This document shows, piece after piece, positions 25,596 to 34,577 of a DNA stretch of 64,000 nucleotides; within the stretch, counting starts at the first letter, position 1; every line of letters begins with the position of its first letter. Location of the stretch: NCBI RefSeq assembly GCF_003226555.1, contig NZ_QKQS01000016.1, positions 1 through 64,000 of the forward strand. Reading direction: 5' to 3'. Origin of the DNA: Rhodopseudomonas palustris. GTDB lineage: Bacteria > Pseudomonadota > Alphaproteobacteria > Rhizobiales > Xanthobacteraceae. The translations under genes and the position numbers were made by a program. A model generated the notes under the pieces. That model was given only the letters and a program-made list of their open reading frames with translations. It did no database searches and had not been told where the DNA came from.

Positions 25596-27890
25596 ATGCG
25601 CGTACTGAGCGGTGCGGCGCATCCGCTGCTGATCCGTCTGGCGCGCGGCTTCGTGCGGCTGCGTTGGCTTACCCGCGGCAAGTACATGCGCGCGGCTTTG
25701 GCGGCGCTGTTGATGCTACTGGCGCTCACCGCCTTGCGCACCTACGAGCCTCGCATCGTCACGGAAACCAAAGAGCGCGTATTCGACGCCTACCAGCGGC
25801 TGAAGCCGCGGCAGCCGGCGGAGGATCTGCCGGTGCGGGTCGTCGATATCGACGAGGCGTCGCTCGCTGCGTTCGGCCAATGGCCGTGGCCGCGGACGCG
25901 GCTGGCTGCCCTCACCAAACGGCTGGGCGAGCTCGGCGCCGGGGTGATCGCCTACGACATCATCTTCTCCGAGCCGGACCGGACCACGCCGGAGCGGCTG
26001 GCGGCCGATCTGGTCGGATCCGATCTCCCCGATCGTGACCGTGCTGTGGCGCTGCTCAAGAGCCTGCCCGATCACGATACGAGCTTCGCTGATGCGCTGC
26101 GGCAGACCCCGACGGTGCTCGGCTTTGCCGCGACGCGGCGCGCCAACGACATCAGGCCGTCGGTGAAGACCGGACTGGCCTTTGTCGGGATCACGCCGAC
26201 CAAGGTGCTGCCGCCGTTCGATGGCGCGATCGCGAATCTGCCGATCCTTGAGGAGGCGGCGTCCGGCGTCGGCGCGATCAACCTGTCGGCGCGCGATCGC
26301 GGCGGCGTGGTGCGCAGGCTACCGATGCTGATGTCGGACGGCGCCCGGGTCTATCCTGGCCTCGCGGTCGAAGCGCTGCGCGTCGCCCAGGGCCAGAAGG
26401 GCGTCATCATCCGCGGCACCGGCGCCTCCGGCGACGACGACACCGGCCATGCGGCGCTGGTCGACATGCGGGTCGGTCAGTTCAAGCTGCCGCTGACCGA
26501 CGACGGCGAGGCGTGGCTGTACTACACCCGCGACGATCCGGGCCGCTACGTCTCGGCCAAGGACGTGCTCGACCCGGCGCAGACCGAGCGGATGCGCGAT
26601 CGACTCGAAGGCACCATCGTGCTCGTCGGCACCACCGCGTCGGGGCTGGTCGATGCCCGCGCCACGGCGATCGGGCAGGTGATGCCGGGCGTCGCGATTC
26701 AGGCGCAGATGATCGAGCAGATCGTGTCGCAGGACTTCCTCGAACGTCCCGACTGGGCACGTGGCTTCGAGATCGTGATGACGCTGCTGCTCGGCTCGCT
26801 GGTCGCGGCGCTGGTGCTGCTCGCCGGCGCGCGGTTCTCGCTGGTCGCGTGCGGGCTGGTGTTCGTCGGCGCGATCGGCGGCTCGTGGATCGCGTTCTCG
26901 CAGTTCCGGCTGCTGATCGATCCGGTGTATCCGTCGCTGGCGACGCTGTTGACCTACATCGCGGTCGAGCGTGTGCTGCACACGGCGTCCGACCGCGAGA
27001 AGAAGTTCGTCCGGCAGGCGTTCGGGCAGTATCTGGCGCCCGATCTGCTGGCGCAGCTCGAGCGCGCGCCGGACGGGCTGCGGCTCGGCGGCGAGCAGCG
27101 CGAGCTGAGCGTGATGTTCATGGACGTGCGCGGCTTCACCCGTCTCTCGGAGACGCTGAGCGCGACCGAGCTGGTCGACTTCATCAACACGCTGCTGTCG
27201 CCGCTGTCGGACGCGATCCAGGACGAGCTCGGTACCATCGACAAATACATCGGCGACTCGATCATGGCGTTCTGGAACGCGCCGGTCGACGTGCCGGATC
27301 ACGCGCTGCGCGCCTGCCGCGCTGCGCTGAAGATGCGCAGCGTCGTCGAGCAGCTCAACGACGCCGACGCGTTTGGCTTCGCTGCCCACGGGCTCGTCGA
27401 TCCGGTGGTGCGGATCGGCGTCGGGCTCAACACCGGCGTCGCCTGCGTCGGCAATATGGGATCGGAAAAGCGCTTCAACTATTCGGCGATGGGCGACGTC
27501 GTCAACGTCGCGGCGCGGATCGAAAGCGCATCGAAGGAGTTCGGCACCGATCTGTTGGTTTCGGAAGAGGTCGCACGCGCCGCGCCGGGCCTTGCGCTGC
27601 TGGAAGCCGGCGAGATCATGCTGAAGGGCAAGTCGCGGCCGACCAGGCTGTACGCGCTCGCCGGCGACGAAAGCTACGCCGCGTCCGAGACGTTCACCGA
27701 ATTGCAGCGATCGCACCGCGGTCTGCTCGAGGCGCTGGAGGCCGGAGAGGCGATGCGCGCGCAGACGATGCTGGCGACGTGCCGCGCTGCCGCACCGCAG
27801 GCGCTGACCGGCCTGTACGACCGCTTCGCCGGGCGCGTGACGACGCTGTCCGGCGCGTCCCGGCCGTTGCTCGATCGCGCCGGCGGTTAG
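25596..27890 (+). CDS. CHASE2-domain adenylate cyclase
   Basis: This ~764-residue membrane protein has an N-terminal helix (~35-50). A periplasmic CHASE2 sensor covers ~60-380 and contains VRVVDIDEASLAAFGQWPWP and GVIAYDIIFSEPD. Three close transmembrane helices follow, then a class III cyclase domain. The cyclase has LSVMFMDVRGFTRLSE (metal Asp), KYIGDSIMAFWNAP (second metal Asp) and FNYSAMGDVVNVAARIES (transition-state Asn/Arg region). The Lys/Asp arrangement fits ATP rather than GTP. ATG 25596 or GTG 25578 could be the start. It would convert an extracytoplasmic signal to cAMP. It is convergent with the histidine kinase gene. Confidence 0.88.
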   Translation: MRVLSGAAHPLLIRLARGFVRLRWLTRGKYMRAALAALLMLLALTALRTYEPRIVTETKERVFDAYQRLKPRQPAEDLPVRVVDIDEASLAAFGQWPWPRTRLAALTKRLGELGAGVIAYDIIFSEPDRTTPERLAADLVGSDLPDRDRAVALLKSLPDHDTSFADALRQTPTVLGFAATRRANDIRPSVKTGLAFVGITPTKVLPPFDGAIANLPILEEAASGVGAINLSARDRGGVVRRLPMLMSDGARVYPGLAVEALRVAQGQKGVIIRGTGASGDDDTGHAALVDMRVGQFKLPLTDDGEAWLYYTRDDPGRYVSAKDVLDPAQTERMRDRLEGTIVLVGTTASGLVDARATAIGQVMPGVAIQAQMIEQIVSQDFLERPDWARGFEIVMTLLLGSLVAALVLLAGARFSLVACGLVFVGAIGGSWIAFSQFRLLIDPVYPSLATLLTYIAVERVLHTASDREKKFVRQAFGQYLAPDLLAQLERAPDGLRLGGEQRELSVMFMDVRGFTRLSETLSATELVDFINTLLSPLSDAIQDELGTIDKYIGDSIMAFWNAPVDVPDHALRACRAALKMRSVVEQLNDADAFGFAAHGLVDPVVRIGVGLNTGVACVGNMGSEKRFNYSAMGDVVNVAARIESASKEFGTDLLVSEEVARAAPGLALLEAGEIMLKGKSRPTRLYALAGDESYAASETFTELQRSHRGLLEALEAGEAMRAQTMLATCRAAAPQALTGLYDRFAGRVTTLSGASRPLLDRAGG

Positions 27891-27903
27891 CGGAGCGGCG
27901 GGG

Positions 27904-29328
27904 CTATTCCGCCGCCGGGCGGAACGAGAGATGCTGGCGGATCGGGTCGGCGCAGGGCAGGGTGAAGCGAAACAGCGTGCCGCCGCCCGGTGCCGGTTCG
28001 GCCTTGATCGAACCGCCATGCGCCTGGATGATGGTCTGCGAGATCGACAGTCCGACACCCATGCCATCCGCCTTGGTGGTTGCGAACGGCTGGAAGATCC
28101 GTTCGGCGATCAGCGAGTCGAGGCCGGGGCCAGTGTCGGCGACCACCACTTCGACCATGTCGTCCTCGACCAGACGGCTGTTGACCGTCAGCTTGCGATC
28201 CTCCTGGTCGCGCATCGCCTCGAAGGCGTTGCGGATCAGATTAAGAAACACCTGTTGCACCTGTACCTTGTCGACGAGGACGCGGTCGAACGCCGGATCG
28301 AGCGTCAGCGCGACGTCGACCGGACGGTCGCGGGTGAGCACCGAGGCGAGCGCAAGGGCGTCCTCGGCGATCGCGCGCAGGCTCTCGATGGTCTTGTCGG
28401 TCTCGCCGCGACCGACGAATTCGCGCAGCCGCTGGATCACCGCGCCGGCGCGCAGCGTCTGCTGCGCCGCCTTGTCGAGCGCTGTGCTGATCTTCGCCTT
28501 ATCGGGGTGGTTGCTGGCCTCGATCAGGCGGCGCGAGCCCTGCACGTAGTTGGTGACCGCGGCGAGCGGCTGGTTGAGCTCGTGCGCCAGCGCGCTCGAC
28601 ATCTCGCCCATGGTGCTGAGCCGGGCAACGCGCAACAGCTCGGCCTGCAACGCCTGCAGCCGCTGGTCGGCTTCCTGCTGCCGCGCCACCGCGCGCTGAT
28701 GCTCGAGCAGGAACGCCGCAATCGCGGCGCTGCCGACCGCGAGGATCAACAGGCAGGCGGTGATCAGCGCGGCGGCGAGGCTTTCGCGATCGTGCCGCAG
28801 CAGCCGCTGAGTCAGCAGCCCCTGTTCGGTGCGGGTCAGCACCGTGAGGCTGGTTTCGATCCGTTCGGTCAGGCGATCGACGCGCGCCTGTTCGAGAATG
28901 TCGAGCGCCTCGTTCATCCGCTCGGGGCCTAGTTCGACGACGCGGCCGAGCTGGGCCATGCGCATGTCGGTAAGCAGCCGGAGTTCATCGATGTGGGCGA
29001 TCTGCTCCGGGTTATCGGCGAGCACCGCGCGCAGGTTGTCGAGCCGGGAGGCCAGCGCGTCGCGGGCGCGGCTGTAACTGTCGCGATAGGTCTCGACGCC
29101 GGTCAGCAGATAGCCGCGTTCGCTGGTCTCGGCCTCGAGCACGGCCTGCTGGATCGCGGTGATCGCCAGCAGCGCTTCGTTGGTTTGCTGCACCCATGAG
29201 AAGCTGTCGCGCAGTCGCATCAGGTTGAGCACCAGTGCGCCGGCAATGACAATGAACAGCAGCAGGGTGGCGCCTAGTAGCCACGGACCGAGCAAGCTAG
29301 TTGATAATGATTTTCGCGACATCGCCAC
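27904..29328 (-). CDS. CHASE3-domain sensor histidine kinase
   Basis: This 474-residue inner-membrane kinase has a first TM helix at ~12-35 and a CHASE3 sensor with ETSERGYLLTGVETYRDSY. A second TM is at ~185-210, then a short coiled coil, HisKA with ALAHELNQPLAAVTNYVQ (phospho-His), N-box NLIRNAFEAM, and G1/G2 boxes VADTGPGLDS and GMGVGLSISQTII. The FixL/DctB-like ELNQPLAA motif places it in the HPK4 group. No response regulator gene lies next to it, so its partner is elsewhere. A DUF3365 haem protein gene lies upstream on the same strand. Confidence 0.9.
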   Translation of the reverse strand: MAMSRKSLSTSLLGPWLLGATLLLFIVIAGALVLNLMRLRDSFSWVQQTNEALLAITAIQQAVLEAETSERGYLLTGVETYRDSYSRARDALASRLDNLRAVLADNPEQIAHIDELRLLTDMRMAQLGRVVELGPERMNEALDILEQARVDRLTERIETSLTVLTRTEQGLLTQRLLRHDRESLAAALITACLLILAVGSAAIAAFLLEHQRAVARQQEADQRLQALQAELLRVARLSTMGEMSSALAHELNQPLAAVTNYVQGSRRLIEASNHPDKAKISTALDKAAQQTLRAGAVIQRLREFVGRGETDKTIESLRAIAEDALALASVLTRDRPVDVALTLDPAFDRVLVDKVQVQQVFLNLIRNAFEAMRDQEDRKLTVNSRLVEDDMVEVVVADTGPGLDSLIAERIFQPFATTKADGMGVGLSISQTIIQAHGGSIKAEPAPGGGTLFRFTLPCADPIRQHLSFRPAAE

Positions 29329-29352
29329 TCACGCACACACGACCCGAATACC

Positions 29353-29407
29353 CTAGAGCAAATTCGTTGCGGATTGAATCCGCATCAGCCGTGTAGATTT
29401 GTTCTAG
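29353..29407. repeat. Nested palindromic repeat
   Basis: An outer inverted pair CTAGAGCAAAT / ATTTGTTCTAG (one mismatch) encloses a perfect palindrome TGCGGATT-G-AATCCGCA. The 55-bp element lies in the leader of the histidine kinase gene. Its form matches the short palindromic elements scattered between genes in Rhodopseudomonas and Bradyrhizobium (from memory). Confidence 0.65.
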
Positions 29408-29517
29408 TGTGGCATGTGCAGTGCGCGAAATGGGGTTGTTGCCCCGATCAGTTAGACGAAAGACGAGTGTGGCGCGTAACGATATTGCGCGGCATCGCGA
29501 GCGAGTTGCATTGGAAC

Positions 29518-30099
29518 TTACAGCTTGCGGCTGAGTGTGAACGCGCCGCGCATCTGCCCGGGCGCGAAACCGGTGGCTTGGTCGGCGGGGTACAGCGCGA
29601 GGATTTTGGCGGCGACGTCCGGTTTCAGCGCGCTGCCGTGGCAGGTCAGGCACAGCTCGGCGGTCGGAATGGCCTGGACGTATCGAAATACCCGCGCGCC
29701 ATTCTGTTCGACGATTTCGGCATGGTGCAGCGAGGCCGCGGGGGTACCTGCGGCGATCTGCGCGACGAATTCGGTCATCACCCGGCGCTCGAAATCGTCG
29801 GGTGCGGCGTTCGGGTTGCGCGGCTTCAGGCTGGTCCGGGCGACGGTCCAGCCGCTCTGCTGCGATGCGGTCGCCGCGAGTGCCGGTGCTTCGCGGTTGC
29901 AGAACCCGATCGCTTCGACCGGACCCGAGCTCTCCAGCGTGCTCTTCAGCACGCCGAGCAGCGCCGCGCCGTAGTCCTTGATCAGACCTCGCGCCTCGGC
30001 CTGCAAGGCGGCTTCGTCGACGGAGCGGCCGCGCACGACAAGTGCCGTGAAGCCGACCGCCGCCGCGATGATGAAGGCAATAAACACTCTGGTCGACAT
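29518..30099 (-). CDS. DUF3365 c-type haem protein, membrane anchored
   Basis: This 193-residue protein has an N-terminal anchor (VFIAFIIAAAVGFTALVV). The soluble domain contains ELCLTCHGSAL, a single CxxCH c-type haem site. DUF3365 (Tll0287-like) proteins bind haem in the periplasm and often occur fused to or near sensor kinases. Here a CHASE3 kinase gene lies 190 bp downstream on the same strand, so a shared redox or gas-sensing role is possible but inferred. ATG 30099 has GGAGTG upstream; an in-frame start 14 codons earlier gives a less normal signal sequence. Confidence 0.82.
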   Translation of the reverse strand: MSTRVFIAFIIAAAVGFTALVVRGRSVDEAALQAEARGLIKDYGAALLGVLKSTLESSGPVEAIGFCNREAPALAATASQQSGWTVARTSLKPRNPNAAPDDFERRVMTEFVAQIAAGTPAASLHHAEIVEQNGARVFRYVQAIPTAELCLTCHGSALKPDVAAKILALYPADQATGFAPGQMRGAFTLSRKL

Positions 30100-30325
30100 C
30101 GCTGCACTCCGCTCGTCCGGTTGGGCCAAGACAAAGCGCATCGGTACGGCGAGCCACGGTGATGGTCTGTGATCAAGTCACGCTGATCGGCCCCCGTATC
30201 CCGTGTCGTGCCGAGTGCGAACTAAGCTGGCGCCCGAGACTCTCGCAGGAGCGCTATGGCGGTTCGATATCGCAAGTGGTCCATGATGACTTCACCCGAC
30301 GGACGACGTGTTACTTGCGGTGAAC

Positions 30326-30706
30326 TCAGCGGCGCGCGAGCTTTCCGATCAGGCCGGCGACGGATTTCTCGACACCGGTCTTGATCGCGGCGCCGAACAT
30401 GGCGTGTCCGATCGCCGAGCCGACGGCGAGGATGACGCCGCGCGGAGGCGGAGGCGCGACCGCAGGGACCGCGCCGGTCAGCCCCTCGTGAACGATGGCG
30501 GCGAGGATAGTTTCGCTGGACACCAGTTTGGCGTCGAACGCCACGATCACGCTCGATGCCCGTAGATTGACCTCGATCCGCACGCCGGCGAGCGGTGCGG
30601 CCTGCTCCACCGCTTTGCGGAAGCGCTCGGCGACGCCCGGATCGCGCCGCAGTTGCGGAACCTTGAACCGCAAACGTCCCGGCAGGCGGTGGACCAGATG
30701 CGTCAT
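30326..30706 (-). CDS. HMA-like protein at the end of the feo-fez operon
   Basis: This 126-residue protein begins MTHLVHRLPGRLRFKVPQLR. The first ~75 residues form a beta-alpha-beta HMA2-like fold (VRIEVNLRASSVIVAFDAK) without the CxxC metal site. A glycine-rich hydrophobic segment follows (GVILAVGSAIGHAMFGAAIK) that could insert into a membrane. Its ATG overlaps the stop of the P-type ATPase gene by 4 bp, so the two are coupled. HMA-like small proteins are part of ferrosome (fez) clusters. Its exact role, such as chaperone or membrane adaptor, is not known. Confidence 0.75.
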   Translation of the reverse strand: MTHLVHRLPGRLRFKVPQLRRDPGVAERFRKAVEQAAPLAGVRIEVNLRASSVIVAFDAKLVSSETILAAIVHEGLTGAVPAVAPPPPRGVILAVGSAIGHAMFGAAIKTGVEKSVAGLIGKLARR

Positions 30707-32868
30707 GTCCGGCTGCCCGATCTGCCGGAGGAGGCGAGCGCACGAAGCAGGATCGCGATCGTGGTGCCGTTGTGCAGGGTCGCCGTCGCCACCGGCGACA
30801 GTCGGCCGAGCACGGCGCCGGCCATGATCGCCGAGTTGATTGCGACCGAGGCGGTGAAGTTGGACTGAATCAGCGCCAGCGTGTCCTGCGCGATGCCCCT
30901 GAGCGAGGCGAGACCGTCGAGCCGATCTTCCAGCAGGATGATGTCCGCGGTCGCGCGGGCGATGTCGGTGGCGCGCGGCATCGCGATGCCGACGTCGGCC
31001 GCCATCAGGGCAGGGCCGTCGTTGACGCCGTCGCCGACGAAGGCGACGGTGCGGCCCTCGGCCTTCAACGACTCGACCAGCGCCGCTTTGTCTTCGGGCT
31101 TCTGATCGCAGAACACCCGGTCGAGCCCGAGCGTGTCGCCGATGATTCGAGCCTTCGCGGCGTGATCGCCGGTGATCATCACGCAGCTCTTGACGCCCAG
31201 CGTGCGCAGCCGGTTCAGCACCGATTGCGCTTCGTCGCGCAGCCGGTCGCGCAGCCCGACGATCCCGATCGGCTGGCCGTCGGCGGCGACGAACAGCATC
31301 GACTTGCCGGCTTCCGCGAGCTGCTGGATCAGCCGCTCGCTCGATGCGAACGACACGCCTTCGTGCTCTTCGAGATAGTGCCGCGAGCCGATCCTGACGC
31401 TCATCCCGTGCACCGTGGAGGCGATGCCGTGGCCGACCAGGAAATTGACCTCCTCGTGGCCGATATGCGCCAGGTGACGCGCCTTCGCCAGATTGACGAT
31501 GGCGCCCGCGACCGGGTGGCTGGTGTGCTCGGCGACCGACGCCACGGTGGCGAGTAGTTCCTCTTCCGACAGTCGGCACGAGTCGGGGCGGTGGATGTCG
31601 GTCACCTGCAGCGTGTTGTGGGTGAGCGTGCCGGTCTTGTCGAACACCACGGTGTCGACCGCCGCGAAGGTTTCGAGCGAGTGGCCGGACTTGATCAGGC
31701 AGCCCTCCTTCGCGGAGCGGAACATCGCCGCCTTGATCGCCATCGGCGTGCCGAACTTCACCGCGCAGGAATAATCGACCAGAAATACCGATTCCAACCG
31801 GCGCCAGTCGCGGGTGATCGCGAACACCCCAAGTCCGGACAACAGCGTGATCAGGATCCGGCGATCCGCCATCTTTTGGCTCATACACTGGATCTGCGAC
31901 GGGTCGGCGAGCGCTTCGAGGATATAGCGCGAGATCCGGGCGGTGGTGGTGGCGTCGCCGACCCGTTCGGCGATCACCGTCAGGCGGCCTTCGTTGACGA
32001 CGCTGCCGGACAAGACCTCATCGCCGGCACCGCGCGGAATCGGCAGGCTCTCGCCGGTGACGGCAGCCTGATCGACCCAGGCGTCTCCGTCGGCGACGAT
32101 GCCGTCGACCGGGATCTGGTCGCCGGTGCCGACCACGACGCGGGCACCGACCTTGACCTCGCTCCACGGCAGTTGTCGCAGCTCGCCGTCGGGCGTCTCC
32201 ACCGTCACCGTGTCGGGACGGGCCTTCAACAGGTCGCGCAGCAGCTTGTCGGAGCGGCGCGCGGTGCTGGCTTCGATGTACGAACCGAGGTCGAGCAGGA
32301 ACCTGGCGAAGTTGGCAGTGAACCACTCGCGGCGCAGCGTTGGCAGCGTGATCGCCACCGCATCCAGTACTTCGACCTTCAGACCCTCGGCGAATAGCAT
32401 CCGGGCGCCACGGCCGACCACCCCGGCGACGTTGACGACGGTGACCAGCGCCTTCAGCGGCGGCGGCAGGAGCGGCAGCGCCAGCAGCGCGGCCCCGGAC
32501 AGCAGCACCTGGCCGAAATCCGGGCCGCTGTCGGTCGGCCGGATCGCCGCGTCCGCCGCTACCGGATGGCGGACCGCTGCCAGCACCGCCTGCCGGGTCG
32601 CCGCGGCACCGTCATAGGCGACGACGATCGAAGCGCAGGCGGCGTTGAGGCGGACGTCGCGAACGCCGTCGACCGCTTCGAGCCGTGCCACGATGCCCGA
32701 TCCGTTCGCGTCCACCGCGATCGCCGGCAGCCGGAGCCGCAGGCGGCCGTGGGTTTCATGGGAGATCCGGATCACCGCAGCGCCACTTTCACCGGATGCA
32801 GCGAGCTTCGGCCCCGCACCGCCGCGTCGGGCTGCGCCGCCGCCCACGATGTGCCGCGAGGTCGACAC
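30703..32868 (-). CDS. fezB: P1B-type heavy-metal ATPase, probable ferrosome FezB
   Basis: This 721-residue metal pump has an N-terminal HMA2-like domain (~30-100) lacking CxxC, then ~6-8 membrane helices. The actuator is AVTGESLPIPRGAG, the phosphorylation site is FDKTGTLTHNT, and the hinge is GDGVNDGPALMAADVGIAMP. In the metal-binding helix the usual CPx is replaced by DYSCAVKFGTPMA. This non-canonical motif, and an operon with feoAB and small HMA/membrane proteins, fit the P1B-6 ATPases that define ferrosomes, which are described for R. palustris. Expected role: pumping iron into intracellular membrane-bound granules. Mn-type ATPases (CtpC-like) are the main alternative. Confidence 0.78.
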   Translation of the reverse strand: MSTSRHIVGGGAARRGGAGPKLAASGESGAAVIRISHETHGRLRLRLPAIAVDANGSGIVARLEAVDGVRDVRLNAACASIVVAYDGAAATRQAVLAAVRHPVAADAAIRPTDSGPDFGQVLLSGAALLALPLLPPPLKALVTVVNVAGVVGRGARMLFAEGLKVEVLDAVAITLPTLRREWFTANFARFLLDLGSYIEASTARRSDKLLRDLLKARPDTVTVETPDGELRQLPWSEVKVGARVVVGTGDQIPVDGIVADGDAWVDQAAVTGESLPIPRGAGDEVLSGSVVNEGRLTVIAERVGDATTTARISRYILEALADPSQIQCMSQKMADRRILITLLSGLGVFAITRDWRRLESVFLVDYSCAVKFGTPMAIKAAMFRSAKEGCLIKSGHSLETFAAVDTVVFDKTGTLTHNTLQVTDIHRPDSCRLSEEELLATVASVAEHTSHPVAGAIVNLAKARHLAHIGHEEVNFLVGHGIASTVHGMSVRIGSRHYLEEHEGVSFASSERLIQQLAEAGKSMLFVAADGQPIGIVGLRDRLRDEAQSVLNRLRTLGVKSCVMITGDHAAKARIIGDTLGLDRVFCDQKPEDKAALVESLKAEGRTVAFVGDGVNDGPALMAADVGIAMPRATDIARATADIILLEDRLDGLASLRGIAQDTLALIQSNFTASVAINSAIMAGAVLGRLSPVATATLHNGTTIAILLRALASSGRSGSRT

Positions 32869-32886
32869 CAGGACCGCATCGTCGCG

Positions 32887-33453
32887 TCAGTCCTCGGAGG
32901 CCGTCGCGATTTCGGCTTCGGCATCCCGGAAGCGCTCCTTCATCTCTTCGATGCCGCCGGTCAGCGACGACCACACCTTCACCAGCGCCGCGATCATGTT
33001 CTTCTGGACGCTGTCGTTGGTGAGTAGAAAGGTGACGCCGGCACCGATCAGCAGGCCCTTGATCAGCGCGTCGTTGTGAACACCGAGCCCGGAAGAGAAC
33101 AACGAGCTGCTGTCGCCGGCCGCGGACGGCGCCGCGCCCGGGCCGGGCGCCGGAGGCCCCTGCCACGGTGCCGCGGCCCAAGGCGGCGGGGCCGCCCAGG
33201 AGGGTGGCGGCGGCGCCCAGCCATGATGCGCCGCCCAGTGCGGATGCGCGGGCCATGCACCCGCCCACGGTGGCGGCGCTCCCCAGCCCGGATGCGCGGC
33301 GCCCTGCGGCGGCGGCGCGCCATGAGTCCCCGCCGGTCCCCATCCGTAGCCCGGCCCCCAACCCGGGTGAGGCGCCATGCCCGGCGCGGGCCCGTACGGC
33401 CCCCACCCATCCGGCGCCTGCGCAGTGTTGGAGTCGGTCTTGCCGTCGCTCAT
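32887..33453 (-). CDS. Membrane protein with Pro/Gly/Trp/His-rich N-terminus, ferrosome operon
   Basis: This 188-residue protein has a first ~105 residues that are low-complexity, built of short units such as HPGWG, APPPW and HPHW, with many Trp and His. One hydrophobic segment follows (LIKGLLIGAGVTFLLT), then a charged C-terminal helix (IEEMKERFRDAEAEIA) like YtxH/apolipoprotein helices. The ATG at 33453 has AAGGAAC upstream. It lies 18 bp before the P-type ATPase gene. His/Trp-rich tails could bind metal or coat a granule membrane; this is inference. No named family was recognised. Confidence 0.7.
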   Translation of the reverse strand: MSDGKTDSNTAQAPDGWGPYGPAPGMAPHPGWGPGYGWGPAGTHGAPPPQGAAHPGWGAPPPWAGAWPAHPHWAAHHGWAPPPPSWAAPPPWAAAPWQGPPAPGPGAAPSAAGDSSSLFSSGLGVHNDALIKGLLIGAGVTFLLTNDSVQKNMIAALVKVWSSLTGGIEEMKERFRDAEAEIATASED

Positions 33454-33482
33454 GTCGTGTTCCTTGCGAGTGGTGAGTGGGA

Positions 33483-33914
33483 TCAAGCGGCCTTGGCCGC
33501 GGCGCGGCGCGGCTTGCGCCGCTTGGCGCCGGCGGCGGCCGCGCGTTTCGATTTCGCAGCCGCGGCCGGTGGCGCAGGAGGCGGCGCTTCGGCAGGCTCT
33601 TCTGCGATCTTGGCCTTCGCCGGATTCATCGCCCAGGTCGCGATCGCGGCGCCGGCGACGAACAGCGCTAGGCGAACGAAGCCACGTCCGCCGAGTGCCG
33701 CAGCCGCGGCGCCGCCGATCGCCGAAGCGATGCCGCCCTTGGTCGCGGCCTTCAGCGTTTCGGAAACCGCTTCGGCCGGCGTCTTGGTGCCGGCGCGTGC
33801 GGCGGCGGCGGATTGCCCGGCGGCGATGCCGCCGTTGACGATGGCCCCGACTGTGCCGAGACGCAGCGCGGCGTCGGCGACTTCACCGGGTAAGTGATCC
33901 AATCTGTGCGACAT
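33483..33914 (-). CDS. Small glycine-rich membrane protein with basic Ala/Lys/Arg tail, ferrosome operon
   Basis: This 143-residue protein starts MSHRLDHLPGEVADAALRLG, then has glycine/alanine-rich hydrophobic segments (GGIASAIGGAAAAALGGRGF and LALFVAGAAIATWAM). It ends in a Pro/Ala linker and a strongly basic tail with KSKR, AKRRKPRRAAAK motifs. The glycine-zipper-like helices suggest membrane packing or curvature, and the tail could bind nucleic acid or polyphosphate; both are guesses from composition. Position within the operon links it to ferrosome formation. ATG 33914 follows GAGGAGACC. Confidence 0.7.
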   Translation of the reverse strand: MSHRLDHLPGEVADAALRLGTVGAIVNGGIAAGQSAAAARAGTKTPAEAVSETLKAATKGGIASAIGGAAAAALGGRGFVRLALFVAGAAIATWAMNPAKAKIAEEPAEAPPPAPPAAAAKSKRAAAAGAKRRKPRRAAAKAA

Positions 33915-33964
33915 GGTCGGTCTCCTCGTCTCTGGTCTGGCGCTGCATCCTGGGCGCGTGATCA

Positions 33965-34237
33965 TCAGGCCGGATCTTCGATCTCCGCCACCGCCTCCGG
34001 GACCGGCGGCTCACGCCTTGCGCCGGCGACCGCCGACAGCGCGAGCATCGCGGCGGAGCCGATCGCCACGCCGGTCCAGAACCGGCGATCGGCGAGGGAG
34101 GTGCGATCGATCAGTCCGGCCGCGCGCAAGGCTTCGAACGGCGAGCCGCGGCGGCCGCCGTGCAGCAGCGCTTCGACCAGATGATCGCCCTTCTTCAGCG
34201 CGTGGAGCAGATCGTGGATCGCGTCGTCAGCCGACAT
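33965..34237 (-). CDS. Small single-helix membrane protein, ferrosome operon
   Basis: This 90-residue protein begins MSADDAIHDLLHALKKGDHL. An amphipathic N-terminal half (LVEALLHGGRRG, FEALRAAGLID) is followed by one transmembrane helix (FWTGVAIGSAAMLALSAVAGA) and a short acidic end. It overlaps the upstream HMA-like gene by 11 bp, so translation is probably coupled. I do not know its family. Context with feoB and the P1B ATPase suggests a ferrosome membrane component. Confidence 0.68.
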   Translation of the reverse strand: MSADDAIHDLLHALKKGDHLVEALLHGGRRGSPFEALRAAGLIDRTSLADRRFWTGVAIGSAAMLALSAVAGARREPPVPEAVAEIEDPA

Positions 34238-34577
34238 GGCGTTCTCCTTCGCGGTGCCGCGCGGCATTGCCGGCAATCAGGTCGTCGAGTTCGTCGTCGG
34301 GCGCGTTGATCAACAGGTCCCACAGATCCGGCGCCAGCCGGTCGGGCGCGTATTCGACGACGACCGACAACGCCGCGCTGTTGACCCGCACCGAGGCGAT
34401 CTCGTCGCTGCGGGCGCCGGCCTGCAGCGTCTGCAGTAGCTGCGGGGTGAGGTGGATGTAGCCGGAGGGGGCGAGGCGCACGCGAATCCTGCCGCGCACA
34501 TGATGCGCCACGATCAGATGCCGCCGGATCGGCCGCAGCGCCTCGATCAGGGCCGCGAACCCGCTCAGTTGCACCAT
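34227..34577 (-). CDS. HMA2-like protein in the feo-fez operon
   Basis: This 116-residue protein has HLIVAHHVRGRIRVRLAP, the same strand pattern as the N-terminus of the P-type ATPase and of the last gene of the operon (RLRFKVP, RLRLRLP). It lacks CxxC. The second half is acidic (APDDELDDLIAG). ATG 34577 has a strong GAGGAGG eight bases upstream; a TTG two codons earlier is also possible. It is probably a soluble or membrane-peripheral HMA-like adaptor, akin to the HMA proteins of ferrosome clusters. Confidence 0.72.
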   Translation of the reverse strand: MVQLSGFAALIEALRPIRRHLIVAHHVRGRIRVRLAPSGYIHLTPQLLQTLQAGARSDEIASVRVNSAALSVVVEYAPDRLAPDLWDLLINAPDDELDDLIAGNAARHREGERHVG

